Source of the DNA: Xiphydria camelus | Taxonomy: Eukaryota; Arthropoda; Insecta; Hymenoptera; Xiphydriidae | Reading direction: 5' to 3' | Assembly: GCA_963678675.1 (NCBI GenBank) | Contig: OY783193.1 | Coordinates: forward strand, 32,960,430-33,024,429 | Length of the DNA: 64,000 nucleotides | Part shown: positions 1-9,929 of the stretch, in pieces | Layout: every line of letters begins with the position of its first letter | How positions within the stretch are numbered: the stretch's first letter is position 1 | Translations under genes and position numbers: made by a program | Notes under the pieces: generated by a model | Databases searched by the model: none | Told to the model about the DNA's origin: nothing | Seen by the model: only the letters and a program-made list of their open reading frames with translations

Positions 1-1
1 G

Positions 2-1343
2 ACTTCCATGCAGCTTTTTCAACCTCATTCAAACTTTCTTCAAAGCAATAGTCGTTTATAAGTTCCCTTATTTGTGGGCCTATAAATATACCCTCTTTTA
101 TTTTAGTTTCACTGATCCTAGGGAATTTGTTCTTTAAGTACAAAATACCTTGACCACTTTTATCCATCGCCTTCACAAAATTTTTCATTAATCCAAGTTT
201 GATGTGCAAGGGAGGAAGATATACGTGTTCAGGGTTTACAAGTGGTTGAGAAGTAACGTTTTTTTGTCCAGGTATCAGATTTCTTTTAGGCCATTGCTGT
301 TTGACAAAATGATTTTTTCGATCTCTGCTATCCCATTCGCATAGAAAACAACAAAATTTAGTATATCCTGTTTGGAGCCCTAACAAAAGCGCTATAACTT
401 TCAAATCGCCGCATATATTCCAAGAATACTGTTGGTATTGTATCTTCGATAGCAAATTCTTCATGTTGTCATACGTCTCTTTCATATGAGCTGCGTAGGC
501 AAGAGGAATCGAAGGTTTCTTATTTCCAATGTGAAGAAGCACGGCTTTTAAACTTAGTTTAGAGGAATCTATAAACAACCTCCATTCGTTAACATCATGG
601 TGGTATCCTAACTCACTCAGTAATGAATCAACGTCAGTACAATATATTAAATTTCCTTCTGCGGAGAACAAGCGCTTGAAGTCGTCTTCTCTTCGACGAT
701 AGAAAGAAATTGTAGTTCCCTTCTCGAGAAGATTCCAACCCTTTAATCTGGACGCCAACAATTCTGCCTGATTTTTTGATAAGTTTAGATCACGAACTAG
801 ATCATTGAGTTCAGCCTGATTGATTCTATGAGGTTCTGCAGACATTTCACAAAAATCTGGGTCTTCAATGTCGTCTTTTTCTGGGCTTAATTGTAAATTT
901 TCATCGCCAGTATTTTCGGTATCTAAACTCCAATTTTCTGGTGGCGCTGGGATTGGAAGCTCGTCGCTGTGAGGAACAGGCCTGATAGCTGAAGCAAGGT
1001 TGGGATATTCAATGGTCTTCTTGGTCTTGCTTGTTATTCCAGCAATTTTTGTAATGCAGAAATAACAGTCAGTGAAGTGATCCTTTGGCTCCCTCCATAC
1101 CATTGGAATTGCAAATGGCATATATCGTGACTTTCCGTGAAGCCAACCACTGAGTAATGTTACACAAGACGCACAACAAATATGAGGGGCCCAAGGTTTT
1201 TCCTGATCACCGATTTTACACCCAAAATAAAGCTCATATGCCTTTTTTATCAAGGGAGTAATATTCCTTCTTTGGGACTTCAATGTTAGTTCACCACACA
1301 CATAACAGAAATTGTTTGGATGATTTTCACAATTTCGCGGCAT
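2..1343 (-). CDS. Unrecognised multi-cysteine protein, 3' end outside window
   Basis: An uninterrupted minus-strand reading frame runs from ATG at 1343 to the window edge, giving at least 447 codons without an intron. The N-terminus has paired cysteines (FCYVCGE near residue 13, CCASC near 55, DCYFC near 85), which suggests a zinc-binding module. The later part includes a CCFLCEWDS motif and the segment LPPLHIKLGLMKNF. I recall similar intronless proteins as multi-copy, uncharacterised arthropod sequences, which would fit a transposon-derived gene, but I cannot name the family. The start is chosen because it is the first ATG and is followed directly by the cysteine-rich region. No frameshift is visible. 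The 3' end, and any terminal repeat there, lies outside the window. Confidence 0.75.
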   Translation of the reverse strand, partial: MPRNCENHPNNFCYVCGELTLKSQRRNITPLIKKAYELYFGCKIGDQEKPWAPHICCASCVTLLSGWLHGKSRYMPFAIPMVWREPKDHFTDCYFCITKIAGITSKTKKTIEYPNLASAIRPVPHSDELPIPAPPENWSLDTENTGDENLQLSPEKDDIEDPDFCEMSAEPHRINQAELNDLVRDLNLSKNQAELLASRLKGWNLLEKGTTISFYRRREDDFKRLFSAEGNLIYCTDVDSLLSELGYHHDVNEWRLFIDSSKLSLKAVLLHIGNKKPSIPLAYAAHMKETYDNMKNLLSKIQYQQYSWNICGDLKVIALLLGLQTGYTKFCCFLCEWDSRDRKNHFVKQQWPKRNLIPGQKNVTSQPLVNPEHVYLPPLHIKLGLMKNFVKAMDKSGQGILYLKNKFPRISETKIKEGIFIGPQIRELINDYCFEESLNEVEKAAWK

Positions 1344-1669
1344 TTTAAGAAATCTGTTTTTACAAAAATAAACACTAGATTGCAAGGTAAAGACGAGTAG
1401 TTCACTGTAAATTAATAGAAACACCTTTCACACTCGACACGCAGATCTAAACTAAACTGAAGAGACTCACGTAAGCAACGCGCCGATATTATCAAGCTGG
1501 CTGGACTTGTTTTGACAGGTCTGGCGTGTACTTGGTATCCTTATTGGAATCTACATTATGATACATTGTTGACGATCACCTTCTTTCGATACAGCCGAAA
1601 GCATATAAAGTTACATACAAAAATACACATTATTATCTAGGAAATATAAAAGTTATTAAAAATGTAAAA
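1344..1669. other. Unassigned spacer
   Basis: This is mixed-composition sequence upstream of the first gene. It would hold that gene's promoter, but I see no convincing promoter, repeat or coding segment. Confidence 0.4.
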
Positions 1670-2236
1670 TTACAAAAAAACTGAGCCCGATGGGCAATTT
1701 CTGTTGTTATATTCGACTTTAGCGTAGCAAAATACATAAGAAACAGCTATAGTTATCCATTTAACAAAATCACTGTTGACCAGTGTTATAGAAAAGATTA
1801 CGCCGCCTAGGTCTAGCAAGAGATTCTCGATGATCGTCAGCGGGTAGCGATCGGGGACCGTTCGAGCGTTGAGTTGCCGATAGTCGCCGGTGATACGGAA
1901 GGTGTCATCCGGTTTCGGTACGAGGAGAAGCGGGTTGGTCCAGGCGTTGTCAGAGGGGCGCGCGATGCCCTGCTCTGTCAGCATCCGGAACTCGACGCGC
2001 GCGGCTTCGAGACGCGGGCCGATGAGACGACGCGGGCATGCTTCGGCCGGAGGGCCGGACGTGAGGATGTGGTGCGCAACGGGCAGATCCGGCAGAGTAA
2101 TCGCGGTGCTGCCCGGCGCAGCGAGGTCGGTGAATTCGCGGAGAAGCGCGGCGAAACGGTCTTGGGTGACCGTGGCCGGAATCGAGATGTCGACGGAGTG
2201 AATTGCGGCTGTACTTACAGCTCCTTCGGTATGCAA
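1670..2236 (-). pseudogene. Reverse transcriptase N-terminal fragment (Ty3/gypsy pol)
   Basis: The frame carries EFRMLTEQGIARPSDNAW and LLLVPKPDDTFRITGDYRQ, the first conserved blocks of Ty3/gypsy reverse transcriptase. It then reads RYPLTIIENLL and degenerates. The catalytic YxDD block and everything after it are missing. After about residue 150 the translation no longer resembles pol, which marks the truncation point near 1780. Confidence 0.85.
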
Positions 2237-2253
2237 GTTGGTGTCGGTGTCGA

Positions 2254-2637
2254 TCAGTCGCCTGCGAAAGAGGTCGACCGCCAGTGTGCGAGGAAGTCGG
2301 CTCCCAGGATCGGGGTGCTCACATCAGCAATCAAGAAACGCCACGGGAACGATCGTCGTAGGCGTAGGTTGAGTACGAGACGGTGTTCTCCGAAGGTCGG
2401 AATGGCCGAGGCGTTGGCCGCTGACAGGGTAAGCGGCTGAGCTGGCATACCCCGCTTGAAGAGCGAGTGAGGGAGTAGCGATACCGATGATCCGGTGTCC
2501 ACGAGGAAGCGGAGGTTGGATTCGGTGTCGCGAACGTGCGGGCGATGTTCGAGAATGGCGCCGACTGCTGCCACCTGGGGGGCGGAAGGCGTTACTCGTT
2601 TCCCTGCCGACCGGGGAAGGAGCAGAGCGGCTTGCAC
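2254..2637 (-). pseudogene. Retropepsin domain fragment (Ty3/gypsy pol)
   Basis: The 127-codon frame contains the aspartic protease signature FLVDTGSSVSLLP and, further on, ILGADFL, which corresponds to the second conserved block of retroviral-type proteases. These are the features expected just upstream of reverse transcriptase in Ty3/gypsy pol. The domain appears nearly complete, but it is separated by frame changes from gag and from reverse transcriptase. Confidence 0.85.
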
Positions 2638-2669
2638 TGGGTAGCATCGTTGCCGAACCGGAAGTGGTA

Positions 2670-3140
2670 TCAGTACCAGGAAGAGACTGGATTCGGCGCC
2701 TGAGAAGCTGGTGAGGCGCTGCGGGAGGGCGTTCTGCCGCGCCGCGGATTGTTGGCATTGCCGTTGTTGTTCTTGGTGGCGACTAGCGACTGCAGCAAGT
2801 TCTGCTGTTGCTGCGGCGCGAGGGTCCTCTTCAGGGTCTCGTAGCGATTCTCCCGCGGGGGCGGGCGGATGACGTCAATGACTTCGCGCGCCACGCTTGA
2901 CTGCAGGTTCATGAGGACCCGAGAGTACCGGGTAAGGTCTGCGGTGATGCGTTGTGCGGTTAACGCAGCCTCGACTTGGTCGAGCAACATGAGAGGGTCG
3001 AAACTAAAGAACGGCGGGAGGTCGCAGGACACTGCCTCAACGTTCGGGTGCTGCTGTGCGGCTTCGGGAGGAGGCGCGTCGTTCCTCTGGAACGGAGCGT
3101 GCGGGTCGTCGTCCATGTCGGCGGGGTTGCGGGCGGTCAT
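2670..3140 (-). pseudogene. gag-like polyprotein fragment (Ty3/gypsy)
   Basis: This 156-codon segment begins with a proline-rich, acidic leader. It continues with FFSFDPLMLLDQVEAAL and TRYSRVLMNLQSSVA, which match the layout of insect Ty3/gypsy capsid proteins, where an aromatic-rich start and a helical segment precede a conserved leucine-rich stretch. It then passes abruptly into a basic, serine- and proline-rich tail. A normal gag would be at least twice as long, so an internal deletion is likely. The protease frame follows directly downstream. Confidence 0.65.
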
Positions 3141-3283
3141 GGTGCGCGGGAGAACCCGGCGCGGATGAACCGACGCTGATGAACACTACCGCGGATGAAA
3201 GTTCCGCGGATTGAATCGAAGCAGATGGAAAAAAAAGATCAACGCAGGTGGAATGAAAGGAAATTCCACAAGGAACGGTGAAC

Positions 3284-3364
3284 AATGGATGCTGCTGGAA
3301 CCAGGAGACTGCAGGAAGAACAATACAAAAATAATGGATGCTGCTGGAACCAGGAGACTGCAGG
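3284..3364. repeat. Two direct repeats, 49-bp period
   Basis: A unit starting aatggatgctgctggaacca occurs at 3284 and again at 3333 and is identical for about 31 bases. The copies are separated by a short A-rich spacer. They lie upstream (minus strand) of the gag fragment and may be leader sequence of that element. Confidence 0.85.
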
Positions 3365-3426
3365 GAAGAATAACAAAAAAATGGTGGCTCGATATATCTT
3401 CTCCCTTGCCTGCGGCGTTTGGGTGG

Positions 3427-4440
3427 CTACGTCGACGGCCGTGGATACACTACTGTTATATCTGCTGGATGGACAGATACAATGAATCCGTTTCTTTCAA
3501 ATTCTGATGTTATTTTGTGCCCACACAATACTTTGAGCCATTTAACATAAATCTTTTCTTTGTATTTCTCTGATAAAAGAATTTTCAGTAATGGCTCACC
3601 GTTGATTAAAGTTGAACCCATGCATTGTTTCAATTTGTCAATTGAAAGATCATTTTTAAATTCCCAATGGCAAATTTTGCCGTGAATCCAAAATGTAACT
3701 ATAGTCCACTTCTTTTGAGCCACTTGTTCTGGAAGACCAGGTTGTATTGGGATTGTTCTACGTCTCTCATCCATTGATTTATCCAATATCCTTATTTGTG
3801 AGTGAAGAGATATCTTTTCTATGGCGCTTATTTCAATAAGTTGACGCATGCTCACCTTGAAGTGTTGAGGGATATCCTCATAAGGTATAACATGGTCTGG
3901 TAAAACCGTTTGCATTAATATATCCTTCCTCAGTGACTTTGGTATGTAGATTTCTGGATTTCTGGTTTTAGCAGTCTTTCTTTCCAAGTTTACAGGTCCA
4001 AATTGTACCTTACACTCCTTCCAATTTATATTATAGTAACTATCTACATCCCCTCGAGGTTATAAATAAATGGTGTTGACAACCCGTTTAATCTCATCTC
4101 CTGGCACGTCTGAATTTGTTAATACCCAATTCACAGTTTCCTTTTTGCATAAGATCCGTCCATGGTAATGTAGGTTCTCCCTTTTCCCTTTTGGTGCTAT
4201 ATATTCAGGTGGTATTTTGAATTTAGAAGCCTTAGATGCATTTAAATTGATAGGATATTTTGTATTTATTAATCTCATCATTGTAGCAAATGGACTTGGG
4301 TCTTTTAGGCATTTAGACGATCTTTCTATTAATTTCAAATTCGATACGGGATTTTCTCTTAAATCTGAATTGTTCCATGTCGTGAATTCAGAATCTTTTT
4401 TACTTGTAACATAAGTACTTATTGTCATCGGTGTTTTCAC
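3427..4440 (-). pseudogene. Endogenous orthomyxovirus PB2-like fragment
   Basis: Two minus-strand frames, 4440-4060 (126 codons) and 3987-3427 (186 codons), share one reading phase. They are separated by a TAA at 4060-4062 and 72 further coding-like bases, so together they form one protein of about 338 positions with one stop. The order of conserved blocks resembles the N-terminal third of the orthomyxovirus polymerase subunit PB2: DPSPFATMMRL followed by KYPI, then a tryptophan-containing segment, then FGPVN followed by basic residues, then a block ending in VLPD. I infer a non-retroviral RNA-virus insertion, best compared with quaranja-like viruses of arthropods. There is no polyA tract or neighbouring viral gene. 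Similarity was judged by eye, so a profile search is needed. The copy is non-functional as it stands. Confidence 0.6.
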
Positions 4441-4548
4441 CGTTTATCTCATTCATTGTTTCGTAAGAGGTCTGTTGTTACTCTCGCAACTCCGGGCAGA
4501 TGAATATTATTTAAGCTAATAAAATATTTAATGGCGACTATTCAACTG

Positions 4549-4708
4549 AACAGACCGTTCATGTGAACGTACGTAGTCTTCATTTTCACTTGAAGTACAC
4601 AAATCACTGTCACACATATTCATTTTCTCTTTTTGAAACACGAAACTAAACGTGAAATTACTTCAACGCATGCGCTAACCCGAATGATGACGGGAAGGGC
4701 AAATCCGG
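4549..4708. repeat. Dispersed repeat, copy 1
   Basis: This stretch matches 6270-6418 over about 150 bp, for example in gttcatgtgaacgta and taacccgaatgatgacggga. Read on the minus strand, both copies encode a short acidic peptide of the form DSDLxTSSxNEDxVRSHER. They may therefore be two copies of the first exon of one transposon gene. I do not recognise the parent element. Confidence 0.7.
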
Positions 4709-4919
4709 GGGTCGACCGTGAGTCGTCTGAACTCGTCCAGCACCTCCACTCGCAGAGGTGGAAGGTTGTAGGGATCAATCCCACCTCCCGGGGTAGGGCG
4801 AGGCAGCAGTTGAAAGGGGTCCAGCTGCTCCGAGGCCGACATCGGGAGGTAATATACCTAATGAGCTCATGAAGTTAGTTATTTGTTTTTAAAAACTAAC
4901 AAATCAGTCAAACATTCGA

Positions 4920-5924
4920 CTATATCAGTCCTGTTGCTCCTATTTTCTTTATGCGTAGTTTGTAGAAAAGTGGTATAACTTGTGTTTTCACTTTCTGTAC
5001 ACGTCGATGTTCAGAAGGAACAGTTTGTGGTTGGCTATTATAAATAGATGTATAAGTGGATTGTGCAGGAGGAGGAAAACTTTGTGGCAGGCTATTATGA
5101 TTAGATGAAAAATTATAGCAATTCCTTGCATCGTTTAAGGGGTTACATCTAGTCAGAATTTTCGAAAAAATCAATTTTTCGTTTTCGACGGATTCTTAAA
5201 GCATAACCTTTCAAAAATATTCCCTGAAAATTTCAAGTCGATCCGTTCAAAATTGAGCGAGTTACGGCCGTTTTTATAGTTACGTTCTGCGAGCCGCGCA
5301 ACGCAAGTATAACGGACTTAAACGCGTTTTTCTCGAAACGGCTCCTTCAAAATCGGTGACCACGATATCTCAAGAACGAGTGGACCGATTTGCTTGAAAT
5401 TTGGCATACTTTTTTTTTATATCAAAAGGCAGTCCTTAATCGAAGGATTTTTTTTTCGATGCATACTTTTTTTTATATCAAGGAAAATTAAGTGATTTTT
5501 CACCGAAATTTAGACTTTCACTTTCGATCGCCGACCATTTTTTCAAAAATTAATATTTTATCAAATCCTTCGATTAAGGACTAGATAATACGATACGAAA
5601 ACGTAATTTATTTGCTTTTTTGATGTCAGATGATTGCTGTGGAAGTTACAGTTGTCACCGCGGAAAGCCTTTTTTGAACAGCGGTCCGGGAAATACATTA
5701 TATCTGCTACATTTTTGAATTTTTTCCAATAAAAAAATTATGAAACCTAGTCAAAGATATACCCTTTACTATGAAAAAAAAAACAGTTCGAAACCTGCAA
5801 TCATATTCCCAAAAAAAATTGACAAAAATACGCCTTTTTTTCGGCCGCCAACTAGATGTAACCCCTTAAATACTTATTGCGGGGAGCATGGTGACAGAAT
5901 TGAGATGAACTTGAGAATCGCGCG
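4920..5924 (-). pseudogene. Unrecognised exon interrupted by a TTAA element
   Basis: On the minus strand a serine-, proline- and glutamine-rich frame is open from 5924, directly after a possible splice acceptor (ATGTAG), to the stop near 4920. It is open only if the element at 5139-5865 and one TTAA are removed. The joined segments read in phase across the site, which suggests that this was coding when the element inserted. The product has no recognised domain. It lies between the two copies of the dispersed repeat and may belong to the same unidentified transposon. Confidence 0.4.
5139..5865. mobile_element. Non-autonomous 727-bp element, TTAA target sites
   Basis: The ends are perfect 15-bp inverted repeats (ggggttacatctagt at 5139 and its complement ending at 5865), flanked on both sides by TTAA (5135-5138 and 5866-5869). 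The subterminal sequence aattttcgaaaaaatc resembles the end of the element at 62969. This points to a shared TTAA-inserting family, probably Kolobok, with termini beginning GGGG. Inside, segments at 5430-5450 and 5562-5582 are inverted copies of each other (tccttaatcgaaggat type). There is no transposase, so it is a MITE-like passenger. Confidence 0.85.
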
Positions 5925-8660
5925 TTACCTACATAATTTCTTTTGAATGCCATAAAAGAGAATATTATTAATTAGGAATTCCGCATAACTCATTCTTTCG
6001 AGAGACGCGAACGCGGTATGAAAAGGAAGCAACATATTGTCGAGCGTCGATTTCATTATCTGCTTAAGAACGCCTTCTCGTGACAGATAGTACGGAAATT
6101 AAACCAGCCAAATATGCATTTTAAGTATTGTAATGTTCCATTCCAATGAAGGTTGTAGATAATACGTCGACGGTGTTCTTTCAACGACCTCGGTCAAAGT
6201 TCGTGAGTGGTAGCTCTGAGTTTTTTCATCACGCCTTATCCTTCCCGTTTACGCCCGTTTCTTGACACACCGTTCATGTGAACGTACCCAGTCTTCATTG
6301 TCACTTGAAGTATACAAATCACTGTCACTCAGATTGATTTTCTTTTTTTGAAACACGAAACTAAACGCGAAAAGACTTCAATGGCGTGCACTAACCCGAA
6401 TGATGACGGGAACGGCAAAGATAACGAGTGTCAGTGGGACTTGTGACATGAACAGTTCTTCCCTCTTGGCGTGTGGACAAAAAGACTGTTCTTTCCCAGT
6501 ACTCGGTTTTCATTTTCTCTTCTTAACTCGTGATAAGAACTGTTTATCCCCCTTGCGAAAGGCCTTCTGAAAGCTTCTGCAAAATCCCACTAGATGGCAT
6601 AGCTTCTTCATTTTCAGAAAATAAGTGATATAAACTGTTTTTTCCCCTGACCTTTCATTTACGGGAATTTACAAATTCATAAGGAACGGGTGGTGTAGAG
6701 GTGACGGGGCCGATTCATAGTGACATAATGGGGAAAGCTTGATTCTGAAGAGTACCTCTCTTACAGCCCCTTGACCACACTTATTGAGAAAGGTACCTGC
6801 AATCTTTCACTTCGTTAAAATAAATAAATTTCTTGTAGAAGGCTAAAATTCTTTAAAACATGATAAGTAGAGGTAAATGGTTATAGAAAATTACAATTCC
6901 TACAATTATTTGCTACGAATTATTTCTCACTTCGTTAAAATCAATCAATTCGTCGTAGAAGGTTATTATTTTGGGCAAAGGGATAAATATTGTAATGCTG
7001 TTTTTTTTTCTGCTTCCTCAATCCATTTTCTTTTTAGCAAAGGAACATTAGCTTAAGTCGGAACACCGAGGAACCAAGTTAGAGATTTGTCTGGGATTTT
7101 TGTTTGCTTTCACTTTTCTTTCTTTCTTTCTGTACAATATCGCCGCCGGTTGTGAGGGCTGTGATTGGGAGCAAGCTTTGTGATTCTATGAGCGACGCAT
7201 AACCTATTGAAGCGCTATTTTTTTGACTTCGTGGACGACAGGGTTGCGGGAGACCAACGCACCTGGAAGAAAGTGAGATGATTCCTCATGAGATCTTAGA
7301 AATCAACGGGAGACCACCGTACTAGACTCCACCGTTGCTTCAAAGCACCGATCGGCATTTGAAGAAGCGCGCACTGTTGCAGAAGAGGTGTCAATACCGT
7401 ATTTGGCTAGGCCTCGTTGTTATCTAATTTGGCTACTCGGCCAGGATTCCTAGAGTAGAGAACACGGGTTCGTGCTCGCTCCGATCCCGATCCTCGCGGC
7501 ATTCGTCCACGTGCCGCTGAGGAAGCGGCCAGTTTTTCTTTTCTTGTGTCGTCAGTGTCTTTTCTGGGGAAGCCGTTTCAGCGTCCACATTACGCATCTC
7601 TCTTTCCGCAACCGGTAGGCTGTCTCAAATTCTGTACGACCTCGGATTTTCTCTTTTCTTGTTTCCTTTATTGTGTTAAGGGCCTGTGCATAATTTGTCG
7701 TTTTCTGAGCTTTGGTCCTCGCGTTTGTTTTAAAAAAGATTCCATGGCTTCTTATACTCTTAACGAATTTTATACATATTAACTGTCGATTTTATCCGTG
7801 AGAACAAATGGTTCAAACGTGACCTTCTATTCGCTCTTATGCTTGGTTCCCGGTAGCGTCTCTGTTGTGTGTTCCGTTTTCATAGAACGAATTCCATTTA
7901 TGTTTCATGTGACACTTTATTCAAACCATTTCATGAGCAAGTTCTTCGGGAGATTTTTGTCGTAGTCTTTTAGAGTGCAGGGCCGTGCGTTTAAGATATT
8001 TTTAAGGGATTCCCATTCCTACGAAGTTAATAGTCATGTTATATTTGAGACGTCTCGCCCTCGTCTTCCTTAACATGGGTACCGACTTAGGACTAGGGGA
8101 TCATAGGTCAAATTTTGAAGGTGCTAGTACCGATTTACCCAGAAGAATCATCCGCGTTCTCTCATTAAGCCTCGCTAGAGATCAAGAGCATCGTAAGTTT
8201 GTTCTTTGAGTAGTTGTAGAAACAGTTGTAGAAAAAGTTATAATTTCTACAGCTATTTACTGTGAACTACTTCTCCCGGTTCGTTAAAATCAATCAATCA
8301 TAAAAAGTTTTTATTTTTTGGAACAAGATAAAGAGATGTAAGTAGTTGGAGGAATTTCTAGTTTCTATAAGCATTTATTACGAAAAAATTTGGGGCCGTC
8401 CATAAAAGATGTTCGAGAATTTTCGACCTTTTCTGTTCCCTCTCCTCTGCCTTGTCCGATTCTGTCACAATTTACACACGACAATGTGGGCACAATTTTG
8501 CAATCCATTCCATTAAATGATAGATATATTTATTCCATGCGTTTTTCAGCCTTAGAAGGACTCTTCCTCCAGATATATAATACAGACTTTTTTTTACAAA
8601 CCCTAAGTCTTGCTCTTACAAACCCACTTTCCTCATTCATCCCTCTACAATATACACATT
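5870..8660. other. Unassigned region with one recurring AT-rich motif
   Basis: Apart from the dispersed repeat at 6270-6418 I see no gene here. A unit resembling ttcgttaaaatcaatcaat, together with nearby gtagaaggttattatttt, recurs near 6805, 6925 and 8280 with decay, which suggests an old repeat family. The more GC-rich 7050-7560 stretch has no long frame. A plus-strand frame at 8390-8662 has no recognisable domain and I do not call it. Confidence 0.5.
6270..6418. repeat. Dispersed repeat, copy 2
   Basis: This is the partner of the repeat at 4549-4708 in the same orientation, with roughly 10 percent differences judged by eye. The acidic minus-strand peptide is retained, with conservative changes, and runs into a lysine- and arginine-rich end before a stop. 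Confidence 0.7.
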
Positions 8661-8800
8661 AATGGCATTCATATAAATCGATTTTATCTTGTTTCTTTTC
8701 TTTTCTTTCCGACCAACCCCAAACTTCTGCTCCGTACAATATGATGCTCCTCACCAGCGCGTCGAAAAGTTTCACTCAGCTCGTTAAAAGGTAGATTTAA
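8660..8800 (-). pseudogene. LINE reverse transcriptase fragment
   Basis: The minus strand reads LFDALVRSIILYGAEVWGW, which matches the segment downstream of the catalytic core in arthropod non-LTR retrotransposon reverse transcriptases, where F-D-x-L-V...LYG-x-E-x-W-G is conserved. Only about 40 codons are present, ending in a stop. It is a small relic unrelated to the R1-like copy at 13-16 kb. Confidence 0.7.
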
Positions 8801-9057
8801 GGTCTCATTTTCGAACGCTGCAAGGAACAATTATTGAATACACCGCCATCTGATATTCGGCCTTGCGAGCCTACATTACTACCGTATGTCCGCGATCATT
8901 TGAACCATAGGAAAATTGCGAGTTTTGCATGAGCACCCCTTTGGGTCTCCTCGTCCAATAGAATCACCGGAGAAGCGTGAATGCAAATGCGTAATCATCC
9001 GCGGGTGTTGGCGTCGTCAGCAAGTTCAGATCGGTTTCAATGTAACTTTTTGATCAA

Positions 9058-9679
9058 GGAGGCGTATTAGATTAAGAAGGTTTATTAGGTTAAGGAAGCG
9101 TATTAGGTTAAAGAGGCGTTGTTATTTAACGCGAGCGCGAGTTATTAATAAGAAAATTGCCGCGAAGAAGCTCTTGGAATTAAGAGCCTACAAGGATAAA
9201 GTGATATCGAGCTTTCCGCAAGGAAGGGTAAGTGTAATACTTAATGCAATGAAAATATTATCACAAGGCATGTCCATCAAAAAGCATTATTATTTTTTCA
9301 TATTCTTGTATTTCATATGGTTACAGGTCTAGCGCTCAGTCATGCAGCCGTCATGGAACAATTGCCTTGAAGAGCTAGGCGATGTCCAACGACCCAAGGA
9401 ACACGACCGCTTTGTCGACTTGGAGGCGAGCGACGAGAGGAAGAAGACCTGGAGCTATCCATCACTGCAGTTGCTCGGCTATCAAGTAAGTAATATTCTT
9501 GAGCTTCCAGTAGTCTGCGAGAAAGAAATTAATATTTCATGATTTATTAAATCGGGTTTATATTTCAGGTTAGACAAGAGCGATTGAAATTTGGTATCCC
9601 ATACGCTATGTCACAAGGCGGTCATCCAGTCATCACCGAAGACTCGACCCAATATCTCCTGAAGACTCTTCGGCGATAA
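9058..9679 (+). CDS. Three-exon gene segment in left arm of foldback element
   Basis: An open frame begins near 9058 in four imperfect 19-bp repeats that encode an arginine- and leucine-rich stretch (RRIRLRRFIRLRKRIRLKRR). It runs to a GTAAGT donor near 9229. A second exon starts after an AG near 9331, encodes MQPSWNNCLEELGDVQ and onward, and ends at a GTAAGT donor near 9484. The third exon follows a TTTCAG near 9569 and ends in TLRR and a stop. Joined, this gives about 125 codons in one phase. No start codon is seen and I do not recognise the product. The mirrored copy in the right arm carries a tryptophan-to-stop change near 12331, so only the left copy could be intact. Confidence 0.45.
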
Positions 9680-9929
9680 CACCAACTAACGTTTAGTGGG
9701 AATGTACATACATAATTGTACTTCTTAATGCTTTCTATTACACATTTCCCGTTATCCTCTAACTAAGAAGTTCTACTGATATTTATATACAACTTTATTC
9801 TGCTTACTTATATTTTTACGCAGTTTTTTTTTGCTCTGTTAAATCTATAAGATTGTGTTCTTTTTTGCATCTGTATTTCCTTTCATCTTTATTAATAAAT
9901 TAATTTTTTAATATTAAATCTATAGTTAT

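Larger units (their letters stand above)
1670..3370 (-). mobile_element. Degenerate Ty3/gypsy LTR retrotransposon fragment
   Basis: On the minus strand, gag-like, retropepsin-like and reverse-transcriptase-like segments occur in the expected order (3140 to 1670) but in different frames. The segment is markedly GC-richer than its surroundings. The reverse transcriptase is cut after its first motifs, and RNase H, integrase and paired LTRs are missing. It is therefore a 5' fragment of an old insertion. The short direct repeats upstream of gag may be part of its leader. Confidence 0.8.

Noticed and set aside
1874..2440. 188-codon plus-strand frame over the gypsy pol fragment
   Set aside because: It is an antisense shadow of reverse transcriptase and protease, with no recognisable domain.
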